From: Cristatella mucedo
Lineage: Eukaryota; Bryozoa; Phylactolaemata; Cristatellidae
Length of the DNA: 64,000 bases
Assembly (NCBI GenBank): GCA_009760855.2
Contig: WPIO01000075.1
Coordinates: forward strand, 1,265,001 to 1,329,000
Direction: 5' to 3'
A program made the translations under genes and the position numbers. This document shows, piece after piece, positions 25,801 through 37,452 of the stretch. Under the pieces are notes generated by a model. That model was given only the letters and a program-made list of their open reading frames with translations. It was not told the origin of the DNA and searched no databases. Numbering within the stretch: position 1 is the stretch's first letter; each line of letters begins with the position of its first letter.

Positions 25801-27379
25801 GTGTGTGTGTTCGTTATGGTTCACGCCCTACAACGGCAGGGAAGCACTAGTCGCTCGTTCCTCACCTCGCTGGGGCACGCGCGAGTCGCCATGGCTCTGT
25901 GACGCAGCAAGCTACTGAGGAACAGCGTGTCGCCTCTTTTGCTTTGTACGCAAAGGCGAGTTCTGCGGTGCCCGCCATCCGTGCGGCAGCCGCGCGGTCT
26001 CGCCTACCCGTGGAGCTGTGGAGTTTCTCTGGATTGCGTCCTGCTCGGCGCTTGCTGCAAAGGTGAGCTTTCATTGGCCACGTGAAACCACGTGTCCCAA
26101 CCCAGGCAGTGGTAGCTGTACTAGCAGCCTCGTTTGCGTACTCTGCGGTACTGGATCCGACTCTCGCCATCGCTCGCAGTTGGCCGGTTAACCGTTCCGC
26201 CCAGATTCGCGCAGGATTCGAAGCCACAACCTCAGTCGTGACGAGCGAGCGAGCGCCTCATCTCCTGAGCGATCTCCGCAGTCCTTGCTCTACCTCAGCC
26301 AAAGATTTGTTAACTAATCCGGTTGACGCGGTTGACGCGGTTGACACGCACAGCTATTCTACGGCCGAAGAGCGAGACAGTAATCGAGCGGTGTGCACGG
26401 GCTTCACCTCAAGATGACGAATCTTTTCAAGGGCGTATTCCTACCTGCCAATTGGCTGTTCAGTAAGACGCGGCTTTCTCAAAGTGGCAAGTATTAGTTA
26501 CGCGTTCCTTGCTATCGCACTCAGGCAGTGACCTTGTCAGGTCGCCAGGCAGCGATGCGTGCAGAAAGAGCTGAGAGTTCAAGTGGAGCGTGGAGCAGAA
26601 GTGACGTGACACGAGTAAATTGGGAATCATTAAAAATGACGAGTGCTACTTTGCCAGTGGCGTCGGACCGTGCTCGAACGCACTTGCTAGATGACGGCCG
26701 GCGCTGTTGCGGTGCGAAGAATCGCTTAAGTTGCTCGAAGGCAGTATCGCTCGAAAAAAATCCGAAAATGCGTCACGGGCGTCACCCTTGGTCAAGGTGT
26801 GAAAGCGTGACATCGTGTGACATTCGCATCTGGTCGTTGCCCACCGGGTGGTGAACGAAGAATATGGCCGGGACCGAATCCGACCAGAATGCTCGATGGG
26901 CGCCAAAAAGCTGCATCGCGCTATCAGATATTTGACTGCAATGCTCGATCTCTTGCTCAAAGCAAATTTTCCTTCCCACTTTGATATTTAGGCTAGGTAC
27001 CAGCAGATGGCAGACGAACATCACTATTGGCCAGTATTGATTTCGCCACGTTCCGTCTGTCTTTTCTGTCGCTTCTGAGCGGCCGACGCTCAGATATTTC
27101 CCTTTATTTCTCAACCTTTTTAGCCTTGCTCTCTATTCGACTTACTTAGTTGCCCTCTGCCCAAAAAGCAATTCGCACTGCCTGTCTAGTTTTGGCTGAG
27201 AAATGTCGCCAAGACATCGCGGCAAAGTTTGTGCGATAATGCAATAGCCAAGTAAGTTTACGCATTTTTGACGTGGCGTCTAAATTACTGCAATGCAGCA
27301 GCTCGTCCGGTCTGTTGTCAGAGTTGCAGTTTCCCTCCACCTCGCACTCCTTCTATCGTAGCTTCAATGTCCTCTTCTT
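22896..27379. other. 4.5 kb without a recognised gene
   Basis: Contains two GC-rich patches (23690-24140 and 25860-26420) with overlapping open frames on both strands, none with a known domain. There is a 9-bp triplication (GGTTGACGC) at about 26320-26346. Possible promoter islands or unrecognised exons; I cannot support a gene call. Confidence 0.3.
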
Positions 27380-27383
27380 AAGC

Positions 27384-28265
<882 letters not shown>

Positions 28266-28480
28266 CCTTTTCATAACTAACTTAACTGCAACTTCACTTT
28301 CAGCCTCCTCGTACGGTCAGTTCTCGATGGAAAATAAATTAACTATTTTATTCTTTCGCTTAAAAACCGTTGGTGACAGATGCTTTGGCTCTACGCATTC
28401 TAGAGTGTGTAATGAACTTTCACAATGTATACGCAACGCCATCCCTTATGTTGCCAATTATGACGCATCATTTCACGCCG
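28266..28480 (+). mobile_element. LINE-B C-terminal domain fragment
   Basis: The frame reads MENKLTILFFRLKTVGDR and CNELSQCIRNAIP. It matches LINE-B MDNQxxxPFLRLKTVGDR...WNSLPxxIR at 61690-61790. Confidence 0.7.
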
Positions 28481-29329
28481 TCCAGTGCAATGACTTTCAG
28501 CAATTCGTGGTACTCACTGTCACGATTGCTTTGCTGGCTGGGCTAGGGCTTTCTAGTTTCCCTTCGTTTCGCTAGGGGCTCAATGGTCGATTTTGGCTAC
28601 TGGGTTCGCTCCGATAGCTGTTTAAGCTACAAGCGCCCTATAATAGCGTCTTGAGAGTATTGCATGATTTGTCAATGTGTCTTCTGGGAATCACAGACAC
28701 AGATATGTAGTATTAGATTTTGCTAGCTGGCAAGACCAACGTTTTGGACTTTTATATTCTAATCACTGGATTACACAGCGAATTTCATTAACATCGGCTA
28801 TTGATTCCCTCGCATAGAATACTGTAACCATGTTACTCCTGGATCGAGAAAAAGGTTATACTTTGGTAATTTACAAAAGAATTATCAATAATGTATTTAT
28901 TGGTAGTATTGTCTAAGACAATACTAGCAAGAAATATATGAAGGATACAATTTATTGGTTCATTTTAGGCTCAGTAGTAATGACCTTGGCACCCGCCAGG
29001 TAAAAGTGAAAAACACCGTGCAAATCGTGTACTCCCGGAAAAGCTGACTTACACCATGACATAATTAGCATCGATGGAAGCCAGGTAGACCACGTGACAG
29101 ACATAGCTAGTGTTCTGACCTTGCTCAGGTCGCCTGAATTCAAGCTATCCGTAACATTATAGCCCACGGACCTGTTGCTATCAACTACAATACAAATTGC
29201 AAACTTTATTTCCCTTTTTATTGATGACCCCCTTGAATTAGATATACAGCAACTGTGGGGTCAGTTCTTAGAAAGCCTAAACCCAAGATTAAGAAAATCA
29301 AAGTGACCCTCGTCAAGACTCGCTTTTAC
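28481..29329. other. No gene recognised
   Basis: AT-rich; no supported frame. Confidence 0.35.
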
Positions 29330-30370
29330 ATTCTTACTCAAGGCAGTTGAACGAATCTTGGCCAAAAGTTATGCGATTGCATCCATTCAGCAGATCTGTC
29401 TAACAGATTCCATATTGGACTTGGTGCTACACATTCGACATCAAGAGCTCTGGTTCGCGTATATATATATATAACTTCCAACAGTGCTGATTAGGGTCAA
29501 ATCTCTCTACTCGCCCTTCTAGATAGATCATCAACATTTGACACTATCGATCACTGGGTCATTTTGGAAGTGGGGCCCGTATACAAATGGCAGAGTGCTT
29601 AACTGGCTTAGGTCACATCCCAGATGACAGATGTATAAGCGCAGATGTAAATGTCCGTTGGTCATCTGGTGAGCCCTTAAAGTATGGGGAACCTCCGAGT
29701 TCAATACTGGTCCTCGTGTTCCCTCTTTTTACTCTCGCTTTGGTCAATGTAGTGGCAAGCAACAGTGACGGATTTGATTTCTTAACCGAAAACACTCAGC
29801 TCAACCTAAAGTTTGATCATTTTAAGCCTTGCACCTTCTCCGATTCAAACTAAATCTCTTACAACTAGTATAAAAGATAATCAAATTTTAAGGCAAATAG
29901 CTCCCGAAGCTTGACGAAGATTGATCTGTCATAATATCTATGGCCAAATCAAGTGTTATCTTAAAGTTGTAAAATATCACACTCAAAATTTTTAAATCTG
30001 TCGTTTATGCCGTTATGTCTGTCGTTAAACTGTGAGTGATATTCCAATATGATTTGTAACTAGATGTGCACATTTCCTCTCATGTCAAGCCGGACCACTT
30101 GATATGAAAAACATTTCCTAAATCAGGGCCTGCCTTGGTAGTGGTAGGTCATAGAAACTACTTCCCTTGTTTGCGACATCATGTACAGATTACAGCACAT
30201 TTTTCTTTATCCAAGATTTCCAGCCATGGGCCTTAATCGTCTGCATCTGGTGGTAAACTCAGCAGTGTGTCTAGTCTGTCATCGACGGCGTGGCTTCAAC
30301 ATCAAGCCACTTGTTTAAGCTTCAACGGCTCTCTATCAAGCATCGAATCGATTTCAAGATGTTCTGTGTC
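29330..30370 (+). mobile_element. Old LINE-A-like copy (RT to C-terminal domain)
   Basis: Ordered remnants: KYGEPPSSILVLVFPLFTLA (cf. GVPQGSVLGPLLFSxYTxPLA), GFDFLTENTQLNLKFDHF (cf. GFxFYADDTQLYLSFxP), and RLHLVVNSAVCLVCHRRR (cf. RLQLVQNSAxRLVCxxRR). The catalytic YADD is already replaced. Confidence 0.7.
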
Positions 30371-30943
30371 GCTTCCAGGAGGTGACCTTGACCACACCAT
30401 TCATTGTACGCTCGACGTAAATTTAGACGGGAGCTAAACGCACCTATCGGCTACCACGGTATATCTACGTGTCTTGAGCTTTCGCTTCCGTTTTGTGGGA
30501 TGGATGATCGGCCGATGGCGTTTAAGCCGATGGCGATTTGCCTCCTACAAAGTAGAGTCTGCGCTCCCCGCCCACCAACAGACAATCGGCTGCAGGAATT
30601 TCTCCCGAAAGTTACAGTCGTCTTACTGAGCGTTCAGTACGGAAACGTATACGTAGCTATTCGGTCTGTCTTCTGCAGACCTGTCTGCTGCTTGACCGCA
30701 GCGAGAGAAATTACACGATATAATGTACAGATAATAATAAAAAAAAATAGTAAATGCTAATATTGAATTAGACATCTAAATGTTTGCCGCTTGCACTCTA
30801 CCGCCAAGTTTCTACTCTATCCGGGCTCTCACTACTCCTTTGCTCTGCACTTGCCCACATGATAAGCTGTTACTGTAGCTAGGCCAACTCTTAGTTACTT
30901 TAGTTTCGCAACGATCATTCATATTTTTTTTATCGCTTCACTC

Positions 30944-30977
<34 letters not shown>

Positions 30978-31073
30978 TTAATTAATATCAGGTAGCCACT
31001 GTAAAGGATGTTGCTTAAAGGGAGCATAAACACACACAGTTTCGATGTGCCAGTTGTAGCTGTTGGAGTCAAA
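30371..31073. other. No gene; contains (TA)n at 30943-30975
   Basis: Short frames only; AT-rich towards the PANK island. Confidence 0.4.
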
Positions 31074-31189
31074 TTAAACGAGTGCTACTGCTCTACTTAC
31101 TAGTGCGGGGTGGAGCACCAAGCAGTAGCCAACAATGTGAGTTAATTTGCTCGCCCAGCTGAGGTGAGCAAAGATAAAAATATTCATTT

Positions 31190-31682
31190 CCGAACTTGCA
31201 GTGGAAAATCCGGACCATTTCCCGTAGGCGGTGTTGCCCGTGAGGAGGTAGCCGTGTATCGTGTCGAACGTTCGCCGTCGCAGCTCCTCCAGCCCATCGC
31301 CGCCATTGATCTCGGCCGGCTCGAAGTAGATGAGCTTCGTGAGCGTGCCGCCGATGTCGACTCCGAACCAGGTGAATGCTGGCGCGTGAACGAACGAGTG
31401 CGAAGCGCGTGCGATCTCTCGAGTCTTCTCTGCTCCACCGCTCGGCGGCCCGGCTTTGCTACGAGCTCGCTGGCTTGCCCTCTGCCGTCTCCCGTCGCCG
31501 CCGCCGCACGATCGCGAGCGCTGCCCGCGTCGGGTGGAGGCCTGCGTCGCCGCGGCGGAGAAACTCACGTGGAGCCGCCGTGTCCAACGGCTGGCTCGCC
31601 TCGCCGGCGGGCTCGCTCGTTCTCCTCTGCTCGCCCTCTGCAACGCAGCCGGAACGCCCCGGTCAAGGACGAGCGCCTGCAC
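31190..31682 (-). CDS. PANK: Pantothenate kinase, one N-terminal exon (partial gene)
   Basis: Pantothenate kinase phosphorylates vitamin B5 in the first committed step of CoA synthesis. On the - strand, 31376 down to about 31218 encodes FTWFGVDIGGTLTKLIYFEP, then an acidic stretch and GYLLTGNTAYGK. These match the eukaryotic type II PANK start (FPWFGMDIGGTLVKLxYFEP ... YLTSNVAYG) including the DIGGT phosphate-binding loop. Similarity stops after AYGK, so the exon end lies near 31190-31218; no strong GT donor decides it. The frame stays open upstream to about 31750 as an Arg/Ser/Ala-rich stretch without an ATG. Either the start codon is in an upstream exon, or this exon begins at the AG acceptor just before FTWFG (31380-31379) and the Arg-rich part is not coding. 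It sits in a CpG-rich island. No other PANK exon is recognisable to the left, so the next intron would exceed 30 kb or the locus is broken. Confidence 0.82.
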
Positions 31683-31890
31683 TCGGGCACCGCATGACCG
31701 GCGCTGCTCGAGCGGCGGCGGCGCAGTTTTGCACCGCGGCGGTGGTGGCTACGCTGCCGCGCTGGCAAACGAATGAACGCGACAGGGAGCCGGGCTCTCG
31801 CCCGAGCGCACTGCGTCGAGGGCATCTCGACGACGACGGCCGCGCGAAGACGGTCGAAAGAAGGCGAATCGATTAATTCGACGCTCATCG
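31240..31890. promoter_or_regulatory. GC-/CpG-rich island over the PANK exon
   Basis: Dense CG dinucleotides and high GC compared with the AT-rich flanks on both sides. It coincides with the PANK N-terminal exon, as expected for a promoter/first-exon island. The several long overlapping open frames on both strands here are a by-product of base composition. Confidence 0.55.
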
Positions 31891-32239
31891 AACCAAAATC
31901 AGCTTAGACCGCGTATTTTACGCCAGCCCAGAGGCCGTTTGCGACTGCTCATGAGGAATGCAAATTTTTTAATATTGAACGGATTCGTTCGAGCGCCTCA
32001 CAGCCGTCCAGCTACATGCAGTTGAATACTGCAATCCAATTCTACGAGATATTTGAGTACGCTAAACGGAAAAAAAACATCAGACCGGCTAGGACAACTC
32101 GACTCCCCACGTGAGGCGTAATTTGCACACAACAACTGGACTCTTTACGCATTACAACACTGAACTGACACCTGACCCGAGGTACTAGTTGCCCTAGACC
32201 TGCCGAGAATCCCGCGCTCTGTCAGAATGGATTACCAAC

Positions 32240-32479
32240 ATGGACTCGCCCGCCAAGAAAATTAAAGTAACTCAGTCAGATCTGTGGCAATGTTTTGCAC
32301 AGCAAACATGCGCCATAGTGTCTAGGAGTCTGCGAGGATTTAGGTTGTCCGAAGCTCGCGTAATGCAGAGACACGAAAGATATCGCAAGCAAGCCAAAAT
32401 GGCGGCCGCCTTTATAATCCCGGTCGAGTATGTGCCGAACAGCCTTCATGTAAAGCAAGGGAGTACAGTTCCACGCTAA
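32240..32479 (+). CDS. Unassigned small ORF next to the PANK island
   Basis: ATG-initiated 79-codon frame beginning MDSPAKKIKVTQSD, with a Lys-rich nuclear-protein-like start. It lies 0.5 kb from the PANK exon and points the opposite way. No domain is recognised and the latter half looks non-conserved. It could be a chance frame or a divergently transcribed first exon. Confidence 0.18.
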   Translation: MDSPAKKIKVTQSDLWQCFAQQTCAIVSRSLRGFRLSEARVMQRHERYRKQAKMAAAFIIPVEYVPNSLHVKQGSTVPR

Positions 32480-33013
32480 GGCAATCGGCATATTTCCACA
32501 ATCTCTCAAAACCGATCATGCTTCAGGACAGGCGGATAAAAATGAACTTAATTTATAGATCGAGAACTGAAACTAGGTGCATCAGGTTGTGAGTGGGCAG
32601 CCTCCAAGCAGTGTCGCTAGCTCTAGATGGGCGCTTTTAGTTTAACTCACGAAAGTCAGGAAGGAACACCGCCACTGCCCCTTAACGTATTTGATCTAAC
32701 CTCAAGAACTTTGCCACGAAGGTTGAACTGCGCGGTGCCACAACTGATCGCTCTCTGATATCTTACTTTTGGCACGGATAATATGTTGACTTAGAACTCA
32801 TATACCAAGATATTTGTGCTGCAGTTACCCAACAGTTGGCGGTCCGAATTCGCTTGCGAAATTGTAGGCTGCATACGGCCGCAGCAGTCGATGGGGCTTT
32901 CTCAGCTAGATACGACTTATAAATCAGCTCGATAACCTCAGCGATGCTAACGCTATGGATACAACTGATCGCCACACGCGAACCGCCTACGTACGCTGCC
33001 TTTCTTGTTTTTC

Positions 33014-33052
33014 CCTGACGTCAGAGGTCAGATCTGACGTCGGAGGTCAGGG
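33014..33052. promoter_or_regulatory. Duplicated CRE-like element
   Basis: Two 19-bp near-identical units in tandem, TGACGTCAGAGGTCAGATC and TGACGTCGGAGGTCAGGGA. Each begins with a CRE-type TGACGTC core. It could bind bZIP factors; no gene is assigned to it. Confidence 0.4.
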
Positions 33053-33059
33053 AGACGTT

Positions 33060-34718
33060 TCGAGATGCCAATGGCGGCCCTTGAATTGCCTCAGACGCGG
33101 CCAGCGGCCATCGGAATTGCGGAAGCTGGGACGGCAAGGACGACGGCAGCTCGGCTACCTAACGTGGCTGCCGCTCTGATCTGCCAGATCTGCCTCTTCC
33201 TCCTCCTGAACATACTGCCGATATTTAGTTGGTGTTATATGACTACCTGTCATCAGTCTGTCTGTATCCAGCTTCACTCAACGGCTTCTCATTTAAAATC
33301 GACTGAAAGCAAAGAGCTCACAGATGGCTGCTTATCTTATGCATCAGCTCATCGGCTCATTTTCCATTCACTGAACGGTCGCTCCGACTGAGTGCTCTAT
33401 ACCGCCACGTGGCGTGGCGTAGAGCCAATAAATTGATTTGCCGGCACGTGCGCGCGGGCGTGCGCGTGTTTGCTCGCGTGTCTGTGCAATAACTCATACC
33501 CTCAAAGTGTGTATGTCCTCGCACTTTTTGCAGATATCATCGAGCCTCGCATGCGTCTTTTGTAGAGGTCTCAGCGAGGGCTGCATGACAGCACTCGTCG
33601 CGGACCTGGACCAACTTCTTCAAGCAGCAAGTATTGACTTCACTCTCCTGTCACCAGCTGCTCGCTTCATTCTCCAAGTAGCTCCAGCTTACCCCTAAAA
33701 AGCTAATCGCTCATCCGCCGCTCCTTCCTTACTTCCTTTCCTGCTCCTCGCACTGCGCTCCCGCGGTTTCTTTTTTTGCGGTAAATCTAACAAATCTTAG
33801 CCGAAACTCGTTTAAGACCAAAGCTGTCTGAGTACGCCTAAGCTCAGAGCCGTTTAGCGAAAAAGTGATCCCGAAATCCCTTAGCCTCTTAGGGGTATTT
33901 CAGAATGGGCTTTTCTCGTGATATCTGCTTTTTCCATGTGCTTCATCATGTATGTGAAGATGCTTGCTGAATTTCGCATTTTGTTTATCATTAATTAGTT
34001 ATCATGCTTCCTCTTCGGGACGTGAGAAGTACTGACAAAGAAATTTAGCTCCATAAGGGTCTCACAGAATGTTTTACAATGATGAACCATGATGCATACA
34101 TTGCGTTTCACGATACAGACGATTTTCTTTGCTCTATGCCGTCTTCAGGTGTATTTCTAGGTCAAACCAAACCTTAAAATAAAGCAAGACGGTTTCTCAG
34201 CTCCTACGCAATCTCTTTGAGTCATTAGTAAATTGAAACCGCTTCATTGCGGGCAAATGCCAGACATTTTTTCAGCCAGCGATGTATTGACCAACAACAA
34301 CAATCGAAAATGTTTCATTTGAATGCAGTGATCTCCACTAGTATGTACGCAAGCCTTTACCAATCAATCATGGTGAGAATCCAACGAGACCTTGCCTCAA
34401 ATAAACTCTGCTTTCAGTTTTACTTTCCAATTTTTCCATTCATAAACCCGTGCAAAGGCTAGAGTGCCTAAACTGTAGAATCACAATAGAGCTCAGGTTT
34501 CTCGTGAATCCAAAAAATCAGACGCTAGAGATAGGTTAAAAATGAGCTTAGCTGGGTAAGATTGAGATTGAGAGTGGAGGAAAGAGAGGTCAATATTTCA
34601 TGCCATTGCACTCTTATCAGGCGAAGCGGTGGAAGAAGAAATTGAGGAGGAGCTAAAATGCAAACAGTTAAAGAGTATAAGGAAAACGTACTCACTTAAA
34701 CAAAAAACGTATTCGGCT
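33060..34718. other. No gene recognised
   Basis: The frame 33065-33391 (+) contains a short hydrophobic run but no known domain. Nothing else is supported. Confidence 0.35.
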
Positions 34719-34888
34719 CCGTGCTCGATCCGGTGCTCCGATTCCGTGCTCGATCCGGTGCTCCGATTCCGTGCTCGATCCGGTGCTCCGATTCCGTGCT
34801 CGATCCGGTGCTCCGATTCCGTGCTCGATCCGGTGCTCCGATTCCGTGCTCGATCCGGTGCTCCGATTCCGTGCTCGATCCGCTCGAT
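34719..34888. repeat. 25-bp minisatellite, about 6.5 units
   Basis: GTGCTCGATC recurs at 34721, 34746, 34771, 34796, 34821, 34846 and 34871, exactly every 25 bp, with essentially identical units. Because 25 is not a multiple of 3, all frames on both strands stay open and give the same repeated peptide set; this is not coding. Confidence 0.97.
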
Positions 34889-35872
34889 CCGGTTCTTTTC
34901 ACAGTGTCTACTCTCCCTCTTGCCAATGTGATCGCCAAGTGCAATCTAGGGTTTTACTTGTGTGCACATGCATCTCAAAAACTCAGTTGCATCTTTGCTT
35001 TCATCCCTCCCAGCCCTCGAGCACATTGAATTCTCAACTTTCTTCCTGCATGTATTGATGACATTCGGACATGCATCGCAGCAAACTATCTTAAATTGAA
35101 TTACGGCGAAGCAAACTTACTAGGTACGAGCAAACCGAGTGTCACTCAGAATGTGGAAAAACTAACATTCAAAATCGGCTCCGCCAGAACATCTCCTCTT
35201 GAATCTGCATACAGTCTAGGCGTCCTGTTCCAAAGCGAACTTTAATTACGATCAGCTCCACAGTCAAGTATGACTTATTTCAGCTGTGCGCATTTGCTGA
35301 AATTCGGGCTCGCTTAAACAGGAATAATACATCGAAACTGGTCCGTGCCGTTGCGAAGTCTCTTCTCGACTATTATATATAAAGTAAACTCACTGCTTGC
35401 TTGGTCTACCGGCATTTGCAATGAGGCGCTTACAGCTCGTGCAAAACTCTGCAGCTAGGGGCCGTCTGTCGTGAGCTTCAAAGTTGCCACATCACCTCAC
35501 TTCTCGCCGACTTGCACTGGCTCCCAATCAAGCAAGGTGTAGACGTCCATATTCGTTCACTTACTTTCAGGTCCCGTCACTGTAAGCTCTCTAGCCCGCC
35601 TATCGTAACTGCTTGCCTATCAGGCCAAAAATCGTACAACCTGCTATCTGACTTGAGTCATTTCGGCATACCTAGTACGAGCCTCTAAACCTCTGGAGAC
35701 GGTGCCTTCAGTTCGCATGCTCCCGAAGCCTGAAACTGTTCACTGCTGAAAAATTCACTAGCACCGCACGTGACAACGTTCCTCCCCAGATATGACGACG
35801 TTTAAAAGAAGCTTTAAAAACTCCTGTGTATTACAGCATTAAGTGGGTATTTGCGATTCGTCCTTCATTTGC
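34889..35872 (+). mobile_element. LINE-A, RT core to C-terminal domain, decayed
   Basis: Begins at an RT block (LFTVSTLPLANVIAKCNLGF, cf. PLANVIxxxNLGFHFYADD), then pieces of the linker and CTD (LRRLQLVQNSAARG-like frame near 35420-35460, PKPETV near 35730). It ends in the early 3' UTR without a tail. It abuts the minisatellite directly. Confidence 0.78.
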
Positions 35873-36040
35873 ATGTGCCTGCTTACGCCGTGCTTGCTGC
35901 TTTCGGACGTTCCCACCAATTATTAGGTAATACTTTCTATACCAGCATCTGTAAAGTGGCTAAAGAGATATTCCAATACAAATATATGATTAGTATTCTT
36001 AGTTATATTAGGTTGGTTGCACCTAAAAGCACTTATTGAT

Positions 36041-36132
36041 ATGACGCGCCCAATTCTACGACCTCCGCATCAGATTGCTGAGGTCGTAGAATTGGGCGCG
36101 TCATAGTCTACGACCTCCGCAATCTGATGCGG
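36041..36132. repeat. Perfect 25-bp inverted repeat with a third, switched arm
   Basis: Arms 36041-36065 and 36080-36104 are perfect reverse complements with a 14-nt spacer (36066-36079). Downstream, CTACGACCTC is repeated directly (36108-36117), and 36119-36132 is the exact reverse complement of 36065-36078 (spacer plus one base). Confidence 0.95.
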
Positions 36133-36629
36133 CTTTGCGATTCAGTGCAGCAGGTAACGATGGAAATGACGCGACTGTATAATTCCCTATTTGTTAGATG
36201 AATGCAAGATGCCACATGCAATCACTCGATGGAATTGTGATTACATTTATTGACATTTGATAGGACGGTAAATACATCGGAACGAAGAAATTTGAGCTGA
36301 ATGAGCAAAGCGAGTTTAGAATATTGAAATGACATTTCTTGGAAGAGAACAATTCTGAAACTTGAATATCGTAAGCGCATGAGCTGTGCTCCGGAAGCAT
36401 TATATAGCGAAAAGAGGGGAGGACAAGTCCTTGGAACCGATACCATTCACAGAAAGTGATGAAAAAAGTAGCGGCGAAGTGCTACTGAAATATTTAGTAA
36501 ACACCTAAAATTACTTCAAAGGAAAAAACGCCAAAGAATAGTAAACTAATTACACAAACCACATTTGCCTTGCTACAAATTAAGAAAAATCATCGTGTGG
36601 TGTTGTAAGGGGGGGCCTGAAAATTTCTA

Positions 36630-36700
36630 TAAACATATATATATATACTATATATTTACAGTATATATTATATATATATAATATACAATATAATATTATT
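36630..36700. repeat. TA-rich microsatellite
   Basis: Interrupted (TA)n with ATATTATA variants. Confidence 0.85.
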
Positions 36701-36859
36701 AGTAAAGCCACATGAGTATTGAAATAGTTGTGCAGCATTTCCAGATGTCTGCACAATTCTGCCAACAGAGAAATTGATGGGGAAAGCAGTCCTTTGATTC
36801 CGTCCTGAGGAAGCGCTGTCTCTAACATTGTAGAAAAAATTTGTAATTCATTGTTACAG

Positions 36860-37012
36860 AACCCTTAGTTAACTTTAACTCTACTCAGGTGCTTTGTATA
36901 TTCTACGGGGCTCCAGCCCACGACCACGGCCGTCAAATACGTTTACCTTGACCTCGGTGGCTAAAGGCGAGCACTTTGACCGCTAGGCCAAACCAGCCAG
37001 AAGTTTCCATTG
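36860..37012 (-). mobile_element. SINE-2 copy
   Basis: On the - strand: GGTTTGGCCTAGCGGTCAAA (A-box region), GTCGTGGGCTGGAGCC (B-box region), then a tail with AGAGTTAAAGTTAACTAAGG that resembles the LINE-A 3' end. Same head as the 8.2 kb copy. Confidence 0.7.
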
Positions 37013-37362
37013 TTGCGTGCCTGTCGAATTTCATTTTGTACAGGCTTGGCCAGGTAAGCTTGACGGTGTCGGAGCTTCCCTGGTGGTGACTCTGCGGCCT
37101 TGAATGCAAAGATTCACTTCACTCTTATGGCCAAAGGTTTCCCAAAGCAGGCCAGCAATGATGAATTCCTCAGCGGCAAATCTTTCTGAAGTTGGTAATA
37201 ATTTGCTCAAAAAAAATGTGAAGCCTGTGCTCAAATTAAAATCAATTACTTTAATACTTTTACTAACCAAACCAATCGCGCTCGAGAAAACTCGAAAAGT
37301 CAGTCGAAAATTCAAAGCCGCGGCAGAGAATTAGTTGATATTCTGCCTCCGTTTCTTGTCTC

Positions 37363-37452
37363 CATATATATCTATATCTATCTATCTATCTATCTATCTC
37401 TCTATATATAATATATATTAATATATAATTAATATATTAATATATAATAATA
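37363..37452. repeat. (ATCT)n and TA-rich tract
   Basis: About five ATCT units, then TATA/TTAATATA variants. Confidence 0.9.

Noticed and set aside
25862-26417. Ala/Arg/Thr-rich ORFs on both strands as a gene
   Set aside because: GC-rich but with no domain, no convincing splice sites and similar openness on both strands.
31164-31876. Overlapping + strand ORFs of 106-177 residues
   Set aside because: Composition-driven open frames in the CpG island; the PANK homology is on the - strand.
34719-34888. CRISPR-like array
   Set aside because: Units are head-to-tail without unique spacers, and the genome is eukaryotic.
34629-35058. Repeat-protein ORFs (RFRARSGAPIPCSIRCSDS)
   Set aside because: The 25-bp period leaves all six frames open, so openness carries no coding signal.
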